From Schizochytrium sp. CCTCC M209059 (taxonomy: Eukaryota; Sar; Bigyra; Thraustochytrida; Thraustochytriidae), in contig KN805382.1 of assembly GCA_000818945.1 (NCBI GenBank), positions 126,363 to 190,362 on the forward strand: DNA of 64,000 bases, written 5' to 3'. The position numbers and the translations under genes were made by a program. Position 1 is the stretch's first letter. Every line of letters starts with the position of its first letter. The notes under the pieces are model-generated. The model was not told the DNA's origin, ran no database searches, and worked only from the letters and a program-made list of their open reading frames with translations. Positions 50,520 through 59,470 of the stretch are shown in pieces.

Positions 50520-53500
50520 ATGAGAGACACGTTGTCACCGGTCGAGGAGACAATTGAATCTCCTTTGAAATCCTTGCGGTTGAGCTCTGTCACCGCTGCC
50601 GTGGACCAGGTTTGTCTGGAGTACCGAAAGGTGAGTTTGTATATTAGTATCGTAGAGATCCTTGCTGTTGACTGCCAAGATGGGAAGGCTGCTCCCGATG
50701 AAGGTATTGATTGCTTCTACATGGCATTTGCACATGGAGTGACTGACCAAAAAACTGCTCGCATGTCACGCACAATATGCTCGCATGTCACACACAAGGG
50801 CAGAGGTGCCGATGAGCTATGCGCACTATTCCAAAGAGCCTTGGGGGCGGACTGCGCAGATCCGGCGGTGCTCCTATTCTTGGACGGGCTGGGCGTGGTG
50901 GACCACGCCGAGACGCACGAAAGCCTTCGATCGCACGGCATTCGTCTGTATAATGTTGCACGGGCCTTGGAACCTGCAAATCTTCCTGTGCTGCACATGC
51001 GCGTCATGGCGGTGCGCTGCATGGAGGCGGGGCACATGGGGAAACGCACAACGCTCTTGTGCTACATTCGCACAGGCCTCAAAGGGCATGAACTTGGTTC
51101 ATGTGGGGAGATCGACCAGGTGGAAGGCAACCGTGTTTCCCTCGCCGCATTTCGACGAGGGTTTGGAATCGTTTCCCTCGCCGAGGCGCTTGGGGGAAAG
51201 CGCTCTCCAGAGGAGCTGTCCAAGGCACGGCGCTGTGGGGATATGACACAGGAAGAACATGATTTTGCTGCGAGCGTATTTGTAGGGGCTTTCACTTTCA
51301 CAGAGCTGGAGCTCGCTGAGAGCGACCCCGCACTGCAGCGTCTGCAATTTCTTTCAGAGCAATGGTGTGGGGCAATGGAGACGCTTGGAACGCGCGTGCG
51401 CGCCTCGTTTCGCAAACAGACATGGATTGTTGCTCGAAAGCTTGCTCTTCTCGTCTATGAACGCGGCGAGCATTTTGAAACGGGACTTGCTCTCTTTGAA
51501 GCAATGGAACGATGGTTTCCTGCCGCGACTTTTGACGAAGAAGCGAGGCTCGATGACCTGGTGGTAATGGCTGACATGCAGGTTGCGACCGGCAATCGTG
51601 GTCTTGCAAGCGTCACGCTCGACACTGCGCAGGATCTACGGGCGGAACTAGCCTCTCGAAATCTCTCACCAGAGGAAGTTGCGGCAAGCACGCATGTTGT
51701 GGACTGGCACAAGGTGCGAGACCAAGGTAATGAGGATGAATGTTCTGGTACAGAGGCCGTAGATCTATTGCGTGCGCGCGTATGCGTGCAAGCCATCAAG
51801 GAGGCCGCAGTGCGCATCAAGCTAACGCTTGCCGAGGTGGAGGCCCTAAGACCGACACACGCGTTGTCTGAAGAAACGAATGCATCGTACACGTCGGCGG
51901 TAACCACTGCACACACTGCTTTTCAAGATTTCCTGGAGACTTTGACAGAATTCTCGAGGTCAATATTTGCTACGCGAGACGTGAAGCAAGACAAAGGAAG
52001 AGCAGATTGCGATGCAAGTGCCGAAAGTAATGCACTCGCAGAGAAGGATCCCATCGATGTGGTCTCAAGTTCGAAGCAAGAAAAGGAAATGGAGGATGCA
52101 GCGCACGTACGAGCAAGGGTGTGGACTATTCTCAAGCTCTCATGCGCGGCCTTTTGCGGCTGTTTTGGCTATGACGAGAGCACATTTCAAGGCACGTACC
52201 TGGACGCCGAGTCTCGCTTTGCAGTTGCAACGAGCGCGCAAAAGGTATCGATGCGCGTTGGCATTTTGCGAGCACTTCCAGCCTCGGCGGCCTCGCTGAC
52301 AAATCATGTGCTGGAAGACATTGCGTGCGCATCCCTGGAAGCTGCGGAATCGGCCGTGCTCTTGCACGAGCTATGGAAACGATTACTGCAGCAGCACAAG
52401 GACAAAGACGAAGATGGCGCCATGACAACGGCACACTTTTTGCTCTCCTTTTGCAAGCATGACGAGGCCGCCGCGGCATATGCGAATCTTGTCATGGCTG
52501 AAACCTTTAGCAGACGCGGCGCATGGAAAGAGGCCCTCATATCATGCGAAAAGGCCGCAGGCGGCCGCGAAAAACTCGCGGAGGGCGCACGCGCTCGTCT
52601 GGCAAGCCTTGCTTTCGAGGCGCAGCTGCGCGCTTCGGAGACGCCGGGACGCGGCATCCAGAATAGTCTGCAAAGGCTTTTGCAAGAAGCTCGGTGCAGC
52701 CCTGCGGAGCTTGCGCATTGTGGATCCGTGGCCGCAAGTGTCGGCGCTCTCGATGAAGTCGCAGCTGTTTTGTCCTCTGATGTGTGTGAACAAGATGTGG
52801 TATGGGCACATCTGGTGTTGAGCATTGCGTTGGCCCGCATTGGCTTGGTCCCTTCGGCGTTGGCCTTTGATGATGAGTACGAGATCTTGCTCTCTTCTCC
52901 AGAACATGACCGCAACGACATCGCGGATGCGAACTTCTCAACTGCAGAAACTTCTGCGTACTCAAAGGCCTGTCGCGTGTTGGGACCCATGCTGCACATG
53001 TTTAGCACGACCCACAAGGTCACATGGGCAGCGACGACGAAGCATCATCGCCCCACGCAGCAGGTTGAGGCAAGTTTGCTATGGATTCAAACTGTGAGTT
53101 GGCGACTCGCGCACGTTGTCTTGCCCCGACTCCACGCGAGACGATTACACGAGCGCTGCCTCGAAGGGAGTAGTGAAGACACTTGCGCAAATGCACGAGT
53201 ACGCATCGAAGGTCAAATGTACACTCTGTGTGCCAGGACGAGCGAGGCGCTTTTGAAAGTCAGCAACCCTCCTGATGAGGAACGTGTTGTGCTTGAGGAG
53301 CGCTTGACGGCTGCTGTGCAGCGCAGTATCTGCAGTCTTGCGGATGTGATGATCGATTCTGCTGTTGGTGAAATTGTAAACGAGCCAGGGTTGACTGTAA
53401 AGGATGCTGCGCCATCATTCTGCTTGAGCGAGGCTATTCGTGCTGATCTGGAGTGGTCAGAGGAGCGTGCCGAGAAGCAATCAACTGTGGCGTTGATTGC

Positions 53501-53987
53501 ACAGTACTTGCTTTCGCCATCGGATCCCCAATTTGTTTTGCAGTCTGCGAGCAAGATGATGCAGTTTGCGCTCTTTGGGTTGTACGCCGGAGACGCCGAA
53601 GGAGCGCGGCAGATTCTCCAGCAGGCGTTACAAGTCGAGTTGGCGGGCGTCCATCCCGACGGCGCGCAGATTGGGAGGCTGCTCGTGCTTCTTGTGAAAC
53701 ATGCTGCAAGCGAAGACGAAGGCGCAAATTGGGCTCTTCAGGCATGCCAGCTTCGTGATGCCCATCCAACCGCATACATGATGAAGGGCGACCGCAGGTA
53801 TCTCTCAGCATGGCTTTGGAATGTGGGTGTTCATAAGCATCGAGCATGCGACGCGGATGCTGAAAAGGTTCTGCGAAATGCGATTCAGATTCTGGAGCAT
53901 GTGCCAACGAAGGATGAGGAGGATGCCAAAGCGCGAGAGCTGGCGAGCCGTCTCAAGGAGATCCTGGATGTGTCCTCTTCTCCATGA
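50520..53987 (+). CDS. TPR-like alpha-solenoid protein, possibly SPO22/ZIP4-like
   Basis: A 1155-aa helical protein from ATG 50520 (the frame opens three codons earlier at TTG). It consists almost wholly of paired amphipathic helices, e.g. 'RLYNVARALEPANLPVLHMRVMAVRCMEAG', 'ALFEAMERWFPAATF', 'YANLVMAETFSRRGAWKEALISCEKA' and 'LLVLLVKHAASEDEGANWALQAC', with a C-terminal TPR-like 'AEKVLRNAIQILEHVP'. Spacing and helix pattern recall the SPO22/ZIP4/TEX11 meiotic solenoid, but no diagnostic motif was found and other TPR scaffolds fit too. A perfect donor AAG|GTGAGT at 50631 and an acceptor CAAG|GGC at 50799 bound an in-frame 168-nt segment without stops. The mature protein may therefore lack 56 residues (1099 aa). 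Confidence 0.7.
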   Translation: MRDTLSPVEETIESPLKSLRLSSVTAAVDQVCLEYRKVSLYISIVEILAVDCQDGKAAPDEGIDCFYMAFAHGVTDQKTARMSRTICSHVTHKGRGADELCALFQRALGADCADPAVLLFLDGLGVVDHAETHESLRSHGIRLYNVARALEPANLPVLHMRVMAVRCMEAGHMGKRTTLLCYIRTGLKGHELGSCGEIDQVEGNRVSLAAFRRGFGIVSLAEALGGKRSPEELSKARRCGDMTQEEHDFAASVFVGAFTFTELELAESDPALQRLQFLSEQWCGAMETLGTRVRASFRKQTWIVARKLALLVYERGEHFETGLALFEAMERWFPAATFDEEARLDDLVVMADMQVATGNRGLASVTLDTAQDLRAELASRNLSPEEVAASTHVVDWHKVRDQGNEDECSGTEAVDLLRARVCVQAIKEAAVRIKLTLAEVEALRPTHALSEETNASYTSAVTTAHTAFQDFLETLTEFSRSIFATRDVKQDKGRADCDASAESNALAEKDPIDVVSSSKQEKEMEDAAHVRARVWTILKLSCAAFCGCFGYDESTFQGTYLDAESRFAVATSAQKVSMRVGILRALPASAASLTNHVLEDIACASLEAAESAVLLHELWKRLLQQHKDKDEDGAMTTAHFLLSFCKHDEAAAAYANLVMAETFSRRGAWKEALISCEKAAGGREKLAEGARARLASLAFEAQLRASETPGRGIQNSLQRLLQEARCSPAELAHCGSVAASVGALDEVAAVLSSDVCEQDVVWAHLVLSIALARIGLVPSALAFDDEYEILLSSPEHDRNDIADANFSTAETSAYSKACRVLGPMLHMFSTTHKVTWAATTKHHRPTQQVEASLLWIQTVSWRLAHVVLPRLHARRLHERCLEGSSEDTCANARVRIEGQMYTLCARTSEALLKVSNPPDEERVVLEERLTAAVQRSICSLADVMIDSAVGEIVNEPGLTVKDAAPSFCLSEAIRADLEWSEERAEKQSTVALIAQYLLSPSDPQFVLQSASKMMQFALFGLYAGDAEGARQILQQALQVELAGVHPDGAQIGRLLVLLVKHAASEDEGANWALQACQLRDAHPTAYMMKGDRRYLSAWLWNVGVHKHRACDADAEKVLRNAIQILEHVPTKDEEDAKARELASRLKEILDVSSSP
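50631..50798 (+). other. Candidate in-frame (retained or spliced) intron
   Basis: 168 nt, phase 0, GTGAGT...CACAAG, with a TGACTGAC branch-point-like element about 60 nt before the acceptor. No stop codons, so both spliced and unspliced mRNAs would be translatable. Confidence 0.6.
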
Positions 53988-54560
53988 GTGTATGCATTCT
54001 CACGTTTGTGTGTACACAGTTGAGGTGTTCTACACTTAAAAAGCGCGTAATCAAGCAACCTCAAGACCGTTCGAGCCAAGCACGGCTTCGTATTGTGCGA
54101 CAAAACTTGCGCGGTTTTTTGAACAAAGAGTAGTACTACGACTACACCGAAACTTGGAATCCGTAGCTTCGAACACGAATCGATCTTCCCTGCGAGTTTG
54201 TATTATGCTTGTTGTGCTCATAAAAGCCAGCTGATTGTTGACGAAACCCAATTTGGTCTGTAAAGATAAGACACCGATAGTATGGTCTCTGGAGCAGGAG
54301 ATGAAGGATTCTGCTGAGACACCGGTTTCTGGCTACAATCTGCAGTCACTCGTGGTTTCTTTTCCCAGCCACGCCACGTTGCACTTTTTCGTTCACAAAA
54401 AAATGCAATGATTTCAGGACATGGCACCGCAAAGCAAGAAAGAGTTCGCTGTTGATCTCCCGAGGATAATCAACAAGAGAGCCGTGGAAGACAAGACAAG
54501 AAAAAGCACACAAAAGAGACAAAATGACTCGACCTGACGTGATTTCACAAGAACGCGGAC
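53988..54560. other. Convergent intergenic, 573 bp
   Basis: 3' regions of the TPR-like and ADH genes. A 38-codon frame at 54421 is too short to support. No repeat or RNA gene seen. Confidence 0.5.
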
Positions 54561-55862
54561 TTATGCCGAGTTGGTGGAATCGTTGTCCATGTAGATGACG
54601 GTACGAAGCGACTCGCCGTTGTGCATGAGCTCAAAGGCGCGGTTGATGTTGCTGAGGTTGACCTGGTGGGTAATGTAGGGGTCGACCTTGAGCTCGCCGG
54701 CCATGCACTGGTCGACGAGCTTGGGGACCTCGGAGCGGGACTTGAAGCCACCAAAAGCGGTACCCATCCAGACGCGGCCGGTGACAAGCTGAAAGGGGCG
54801 GGTGGAGATCTCCTGGCCGGCGCCGGCGACGCCGATGACGACGCTCTTGCCCCAGCCAATGTGGCAGGCCTCGAGAGCAGAGCGCATGACCTTGACGTTA
54901 CCGGTGCAGTCGAAGGAGTAGTCGACACCACCGCCGGTCATCTCGACGAGGACCTCCTGGATGGGGCGATCGCCAAACTTGGAGGGGTTGACGAAGTCAG
55001 TGACACCAAACTCCTCGGCGAGGGACTTCTTGTTGTCGTCGAGGTCGACACCAATGATCTGCTTGGCACCGGCGCGCTTGCATGCCTCAATGACGGCAAG
55101 ACCGACGGTACCCATACCGAAGATGGCGCAGATGGACTCGGGCTCAACCTTGGCGGTGTTCTGGACGGCACCCCAGCCGGTGGCGAGACCGCAGCCGAGA
55201 AGGTTCATGGTTTCGAGGGGAGCGTCATCGCGGATCTTGGCGCAGGACTCCTCGTGGAGCACAGTGTACTGGGAAAAGGCGGAGACACCCATGTAGTGGT
55301 AGAGGGCCTCGCCAGTGCGGGCGGAGCGGAAGCGGGGCTTGCCGTCGCTCTTCATGACGCCGGCGCCGGTGTAGGGGCGGATCTTGCCGCAAAGGTTGGT
55401 CTTGCCGACACGGTAGCCACGGCAGCGCGGGCAGTGGTCGCTGTGCTGGTCATGCTCGAAGCACTCGGCCTGGTAGCAGGGAATGACCTTGTCGCCAGGC
55501 TTGACGGTGGTGACGCCCTCACCGACGGACTCGACGATGCCGGCGGCCTCGTGGCCGAGGACGGCGGGGAAGAGACCCTCCGGGTCGCTGCCCTCGAGCG
55601 TGAAGGCGTCGGTGTGGCAGAGCGCGGCATGGGTGATTTTGACGCGGACCTCGCCGGGGCCAGGGGGGTCGACGATGACCTTTTCAATCGTCAGGGCGTC
55701 CTTCCAGTACTCCTTCTTGGGCTCCCAAGCGATGGCGGCATCGCACTCGATGGGCTTGCCGGCGGTGGCCGACTGCGAGAGCGCGCGGCCGAGGGCCGGC
55801 GCGACGTTGGCGCGTCGCAGACCCAAGGTCGCGACGCGGGCGGCGCGCTGCACGGCGAGCAT
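54561..55862 (-). CDS. ADH5: Class III alcohol dehydrogenase (S-(hydroxymethyl)glutathione / GSNO reductase type), likely mitochondrial
   Basis: A 433-aa Zn-dependent enzyme from ATG 55862, oxidising the glutathione-formaldehyde adduct and able in the family to reduce S-nitrosoglutathione. The first ~40 residues (Arg/Ala-rich, no acidic residues: MLAVQRAARVATLGLRRANV) look like a mitochondrial presequence; family enzymes of about 375 aa lack this. Catalytic zinc ligands are in 'ALCHTDAF', 'GHEAAGIVE' and 'GCGLATGWG'. The NAD fold has 'GMGTVGLAVIEA' and acidic Asp in 'GVDLDDNK'. The structural-zinc Cys set is present but spread out, C-x9-C-x2-C-x10-C (ECFEHDQHSDHCPRCRGYRVGKTNLC positions only), against C-x2-C-x2-C-x7-C normally. 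Confidence 0.95.
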   Translation of the reverse strand: MLAVQRAARVATLGLRRANVAPALGRALSQSATAGKPIECDAAIAWEPKKEYWKDALTIEKVIVDPPGPGEVRVKITHAALCHTDAFTLEGSDPEGLFPAVLGHEAAGIVESVGEGVTTVKPGDKVIPCYQAECFEHDQHSDHCPRCRGYRVGKTNLCGKIRPYTGAGVMKSDGKPRFRSARTGEALYHYMGVSAFSQYTVLHEESCAKIRDDAPLETMNLLGCGLATGWGAVQNTAKVEPESICAIFGMGTVGLAVIEACKRAGAKQIIGVDLDDNKKSLAEEFGVTDFVNPSKFGDRPIQEVLVEMTGGGVDYSFDCTGNVKVMRSALEACHIGWGKSVVIGVAGAGQEISTRPFQLVTGRVWMGTAFGGFKSRSEVPKLVDQCMAGELKVDPYITHQVNLSNINRAFELMHNGESLRTVIYMDNDSTNSA

Positions 55863-56361
55863 CCTCGCTCCTCCTCTCTACGTGCGTGCGTGTGTGTGAG
55901 AGCCTGCGACTCTGAGCTGCGTGGGCTTTGCGGTTTGCTGCTCTTCTCTCTCCCGCCCCTGCGCTGCCTCCGGTCGACGCGGCGCGCGTTATCCTTTTCT
56001 TCGATCTCCGCACTGGTTGTTGTCGAGTCCTCCTTTTCCTTCCTTGTCCTCCTTCCTCCTTCCGCGTCCGTGTGGGACGCGCGCTCAGACGGCGGCGCGT
56101 TTTGCCGCACTTGCGCTGCCCGCCCCGCAAGTCGAGTATCCATGTCGCCAACACGGCTATTCCGCCGTGCGGGTCTCCGCGCCGCCGCAGTGGGAGAACG
56201 AACGTCCCGCGGCGCAAGTGAACTATCCACGTTTCGCCCCCTTGCGCGCCGCTTTGGGTCCCTTGCGCGGCCAATGGCCGTGAACCATCGAAAGCAAGCC
56301 CGTCTTCGGCGCGAGGAAAAGAAAGGGGAGGAAGCAGAGGCGCCGCCTTCAAGCCTTGCGT

Positions 56362-56404
<43 letters not shown>
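56362..56404 (+). repeat. (CAG)n
   Basis: About 14 pure CAG units in the divergent promoter region. Confidence 0.93.
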
Positions 56405-56406
<2 letters not shown>

Positions 56407-56718
56407 GCCCACTCGTCTTTTCTCTTCTCCTTCCTCTTCTTTTCTTTTCGCAAAGCCTTACTTTTCTTTTCCTTTGCTGTGCTTTGCTTTGCTGTGCTTT
56501 GCTTCGCTTTGGCTTAGTTTACGCTACTTTCTTTCCTCCGCCGCCACTCTGTGCAATCGCAAACTTCAACCAGGGTTGGTTGGTTGGTTGGTTGGTGTTT
56601 CCGTGGCCGTGCCAGAGCCGCACATTATCGCCCTCAATCCGCATCAACGCGCATGCACGTGCGTGCACTTGGCTTCGCAGAACTCGTAGAACGCCGCGGT
56701 ACGCGCCGCGCCCGCCTC

Positions 56719-56837
56719 NNNNNNNNNNNNNNNNNNNNNNNNNNNNNNNNNNNNNNNNNNNNNNNNNNNNNNNNNNNNNNNNNNNNNNNNNNNNNNNNNN
56801 NNNNNNNNNNNNNNNNNNNNNNNNNNNNNNNNNNNNN
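56719..56837. other. Assembly gap (119 N)
   Basis: Run of N upstream of SURF6; frames through it are artefacts. Confidence 0.99.
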
Positions 56838-57017
56838 TGGTTGGCGCCAGAGACCCATCGCGCGGAGGGCGAGGACGCGCGTGCGAGCGGGCGTGCGCGA
56901 GGAGTCGCGGGGCCGAGCGGACGCGGCGCGGAGGCAGAAGGCTCGCGCGGATTCCCGCTGCGCGCGAAGACCGGTCGTGGCTGGGATTCGGCCACTTGCT
57001 TGGCGAGGCGAGCGAGA

Positions 57018-58454
57018 ATGGGGGCTCGTCGCAAGACTATGCGCATGCTTGGCGCCGGTAAGCGCAAGACGAAGGCCGAGGCGAGCAAGGAGGAGCAGCG
57101 GCAAAGTCTGAAGAAGGGAAACAAGCAAGATGCGAAGGGCGGGTCCGCCACGAAGTCCGTGAAGCTGTCGCGGAGGCAAAAGAGGAGAAAGAACATGAAC
57201 TTGGCCCAGGCCACCGGCGTGCAAAGGACGGCGGCTCGCAGACTTGGTCTCGGGAGCGAGCTTCAGAACGCAAGTGTCGGCGGCGGCAGCAGCAGCGCGG
57301 ACGACGCCACTGACGAAGGCAGCCTCGGCGTGGAGCGAGATGTGGCCTTTTTTGCGGACCGCATCGAGCTTATCCCGATCGAGCAGCTTCTCCCGCCCGA
57401 AGAGGAGGATGAGGCGGCCATCATCGCCAGCAAGTTTATGAGAAACTCCAAGGGCCAGGCGCCGAAGCAGTCCGTCAAGGAAGCGTCGAAGAAGGCCAAG
57501 CGTGTGAGCAAGTATGGGGACGCGCCCAAGTCGCACATTGAGATGCTCCAGGAGCACTCGGAGAAGGCTGCAGCTCTGACCAAGGAGCAGCTTGCCGAGG
57601 AGGGCGGAGAAGACGGCGAGGGCGGAGCCGACAACGAGTACAAGCCGTGGGGCTCTGCGCCGCCTGCCCGCAGCATTTCGGAGCTCCGAAAGCGTCTCCA
57701 CGCCAAGATGGACCAATTCCGCCAGACCCGGGACCAGGCCGGAGAGTCGAAGTCGCGTGCTGACAAGCGCACGAAGAAGGGCGGCCAGAAGGGAGCCCAA
57801 AACGACAGCGACAGCCACGGTTCCGCAGCGGAGGGTGCGGGCGCGGATGAGGCCGCGGAGCGCAAGCTCCGGGAACAGGTCGCGGCAAGCATTTCGCTTG
57901 GCACCATGGTTGAGGACGGGGCGACGAAGGCTTCGGCCAAGGGCAAGCGCGTCAAGACGCGCAACCTTTTGGATGTGAAGCGCATGCTTCAGCAGGTGGA
58001 GGAGAACAAGGCTGTCTTGGAAGAACTCAAGAGCAGCTCGAACCTCGAAGACCGGGAGCGCGCCAAGGACAAGCTCTGGGACCAGATTGAAGAGAAGGCC
58101 AAGGGTGCGATGTTGCCAGAAGCCAAGCATTTGCGCAAGATTGCCAAACGTTTGGAAAAGAAGAAGCAAAAGAGTGCCGAGGAATGGGCGAAACGCAAGC
58201 AACAGGTTGAGGACTCGAAGAACGAGCGTCTCGACAAGCGCGACGCGAATATTGCGCAGGCCAAGCAGCGTCGTGTTGAGAACAAACTGAAGAGAAAGGG
58301 TGTTGTGCTCGAGACTACCAAGTCCAAGGACGAAGACAAGAGTGGCGAGCCCGCCAGCAAGGGTACGCGTAATCGCGCCGGCTTTGAGGGAAGGCGGTCT
58401 GGTTTTATTAATGACAAACCTGCCGCCAAGTCGAAGCGTCCAAAGAAGGCGTGA
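57018..58454 (+). CDS. SURF6: SURF6/Rrp14-like ribosome biogenesis protein
   Basis: A 478-aa nucleolar-type protein from ATG 57018 (MGARRKTMRML). The N-terminus is Lys/Arg-rich ('SRRQKRRKNM'). The SURF6 signature is spread over the C-terminal half: 'SISELRKRLHAKMDQFRQTR', 'NLLDVKRMLQQVEENKAVLEELK', 'ERAKDKLWDQIEEKAKG', 'HLRKIAKRLEKKKQKSAEEWAKRKQQVEDSK', and the closing 'NRAGFEGRRSGFINDK'. Family members bind RNA and act in pre-40S and pre-60S assembly. The much longer frame that reads through the N-gap and across the antisense ADH region is not genuine. The match over the SURF6 domain is clear. Confidence 0.93.
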   Translation: MGARRKTMRMLGAGKRKTKAEASKEEQRQSLKKGNKQDAKGGSATKSVKLSRRQKRRKNMNLAQATGVQRTAARRLGLGSELQNASVGGGSSSADDATDEGSLGVERDVAFFADRIELIPIEQLLPPEEEDEAAIIASKFMRNSKGQAPKQSVKEASKKAKRVSKYGDAPKSHIEMLQEHSEKAAALTKEQLAEEGGEDGEGGADNEYKPWGSAPPARSISELRKRLHAKMDQFRQTRDQAGESKSRADKRTKKGGQKGAQNDSDSHGSAAEGAGADEAAERKLREQVAASISLGTMVEDGATKASAKGKRVKTRNLLDVKRMLQQVEENKAVLEELKSSSNLEDRERAKDKLWDQIEEKAKGAMLPEAKHLRKIAKRLEKKKQKSAEEWAKRKQQVEDSKNERLDKRDANIAQAKQRRVENKLKRKGVVLETTKSKDEDKSGEPASKGTRNRAGFEGRRSGFINDKPAAKSKRPKKA

Positions 58455-58889
58455 GCGTGAGTGAGCCAAACCTGCCAGCATTGTGTCTAATCAAAATCTG
58501 CTATTCTACCCTTTTCTTTTTTGTATGGCGAAAACGTGCATGGTCGCTGCTTGCTTTTAAAAATTAAGCCTGCAAAAACATTGTTGCTTTTGGTGAAGTG
58601 ATCACCACTATAAGCTCCTTTACGATTGCGATTGCGCCTGAATGCAATGGTTTACCAACTACTGCCAGCTTCCTGCGCGCGAGACAAGCCGGCCTCAAGA
58701 ATGCTGCCCAAAGCGCTTGGTTTTGATCATTGTAAAGCGACGCTATAAAGCTTCTCTTCGACCTCTTTGAGCTCGGGCGCAAACTTTATCAAGCTTGTTG
58801 ACGCAAAGTCTGGCACGCTCATCGTGACGGGCATCGTCGAGTACAAGCATTGTCCTTGCACTTTGCCGCTTATGCAAGACGAGTTTGAA

Positions 58890-59470
58890 GGAGATAAGGA
58901 AAGGGGCAATCGAAAAGCTTTCCGAATGACAAGTAAGCCGACTTCGAGGGAATCAAGATGCCGACAATGAGCAAGCGTTGCGTTTGCATCTTGGCTTGTG
59001 AGCATTGACGATTAGGCCAACGACGCAGGACTGTCAAGTTCAAAGGAGAGAAGCAAAGGGACAATCGAAATGCTTTTCGAATAACAAGTAAGTCGACTTC
59101 GAGGGAATCAAGATGCCGACAACGAGCAAGCGTTGCGTTTGCATTCTGGCTTGTGAGCATTGACGATTAGGCCAACGACGCAGGACTGTCAAGTTCAAAG
59201 GAGAGAAGCAAAGGAACAATCGAAAAGCTTTTCGAATAACAAGTAAGCCGACTTCGAGGAATTCAAGATGCCGACAATGAGCAAGCGTTGCGTTTGCATC
59301 TTGACTTGTGAGCATTGACAAATAGACCATCCTCGCAGGACTGTCAAGTTCAAGGGAGAAGTAAAGGGACAATCGAAAAGCTCACCAAACATCAAGTAAA
59401 CTTTTGCGTTATCTCGTCGATTTTGAGGAAATCAAGATGCTGACAAAGCACTTGCTGAAAAAGCACTTCT
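58890..59470 (+). repeat. 155-bp tandem repeat array (3 copies plus partial)
   Basis: Units aligned at the shared element CAATCGAAA begin at 58907, 59062, 59217 and (diverged) 59370, spacing 155, 155 and 153 bp. Units 1-3 share most bases ('gtaagccgacttcgag', 'gcaagcgttgcgtttgcat', 'gcaggactgtcaagttcaa'). The fourth copy is truncated and diverged after about 100 bp. Frames are shifted between units, so it is not protein-coding. Confidence 0.95.

Larger units (their letters stand above)
55863..57017. promoter_or_regulatory. Divergent region, ADH / SURF6, with assembly gap
   Basis: 1.16 kb between divergent starts. Contains GT/GC-repeat near the ADH start (about 55880-55897), (CAG)n at 56362-56404, GGTT repeats at 56575-56596 and an N-run at 56719-56837. 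Confidence 0.55.

Noticed and set aside
54421..54537. 38-codon frame starting MAPQSKKEF
   Set aside because: Too short and unsupported by any family or context; lies in a convergent 3' region.
54621..58454. Single 1277-codon open frame joining antisense ADH sequence, the N-gap and SURF6
   Set aside because: The first half is antisense to a clear ADH gene and the gap is treated as open sequence. Only the part from ATG 57018 resembles a protein family.
58727..59395. Repeated minus-strand peptides beginning MLTSQ, suggesting a repeat protein
   Set aside because: The 155-bp unit is not divisible by three, so the frame breaks at each unit; the similarity comes from DNA repetition.
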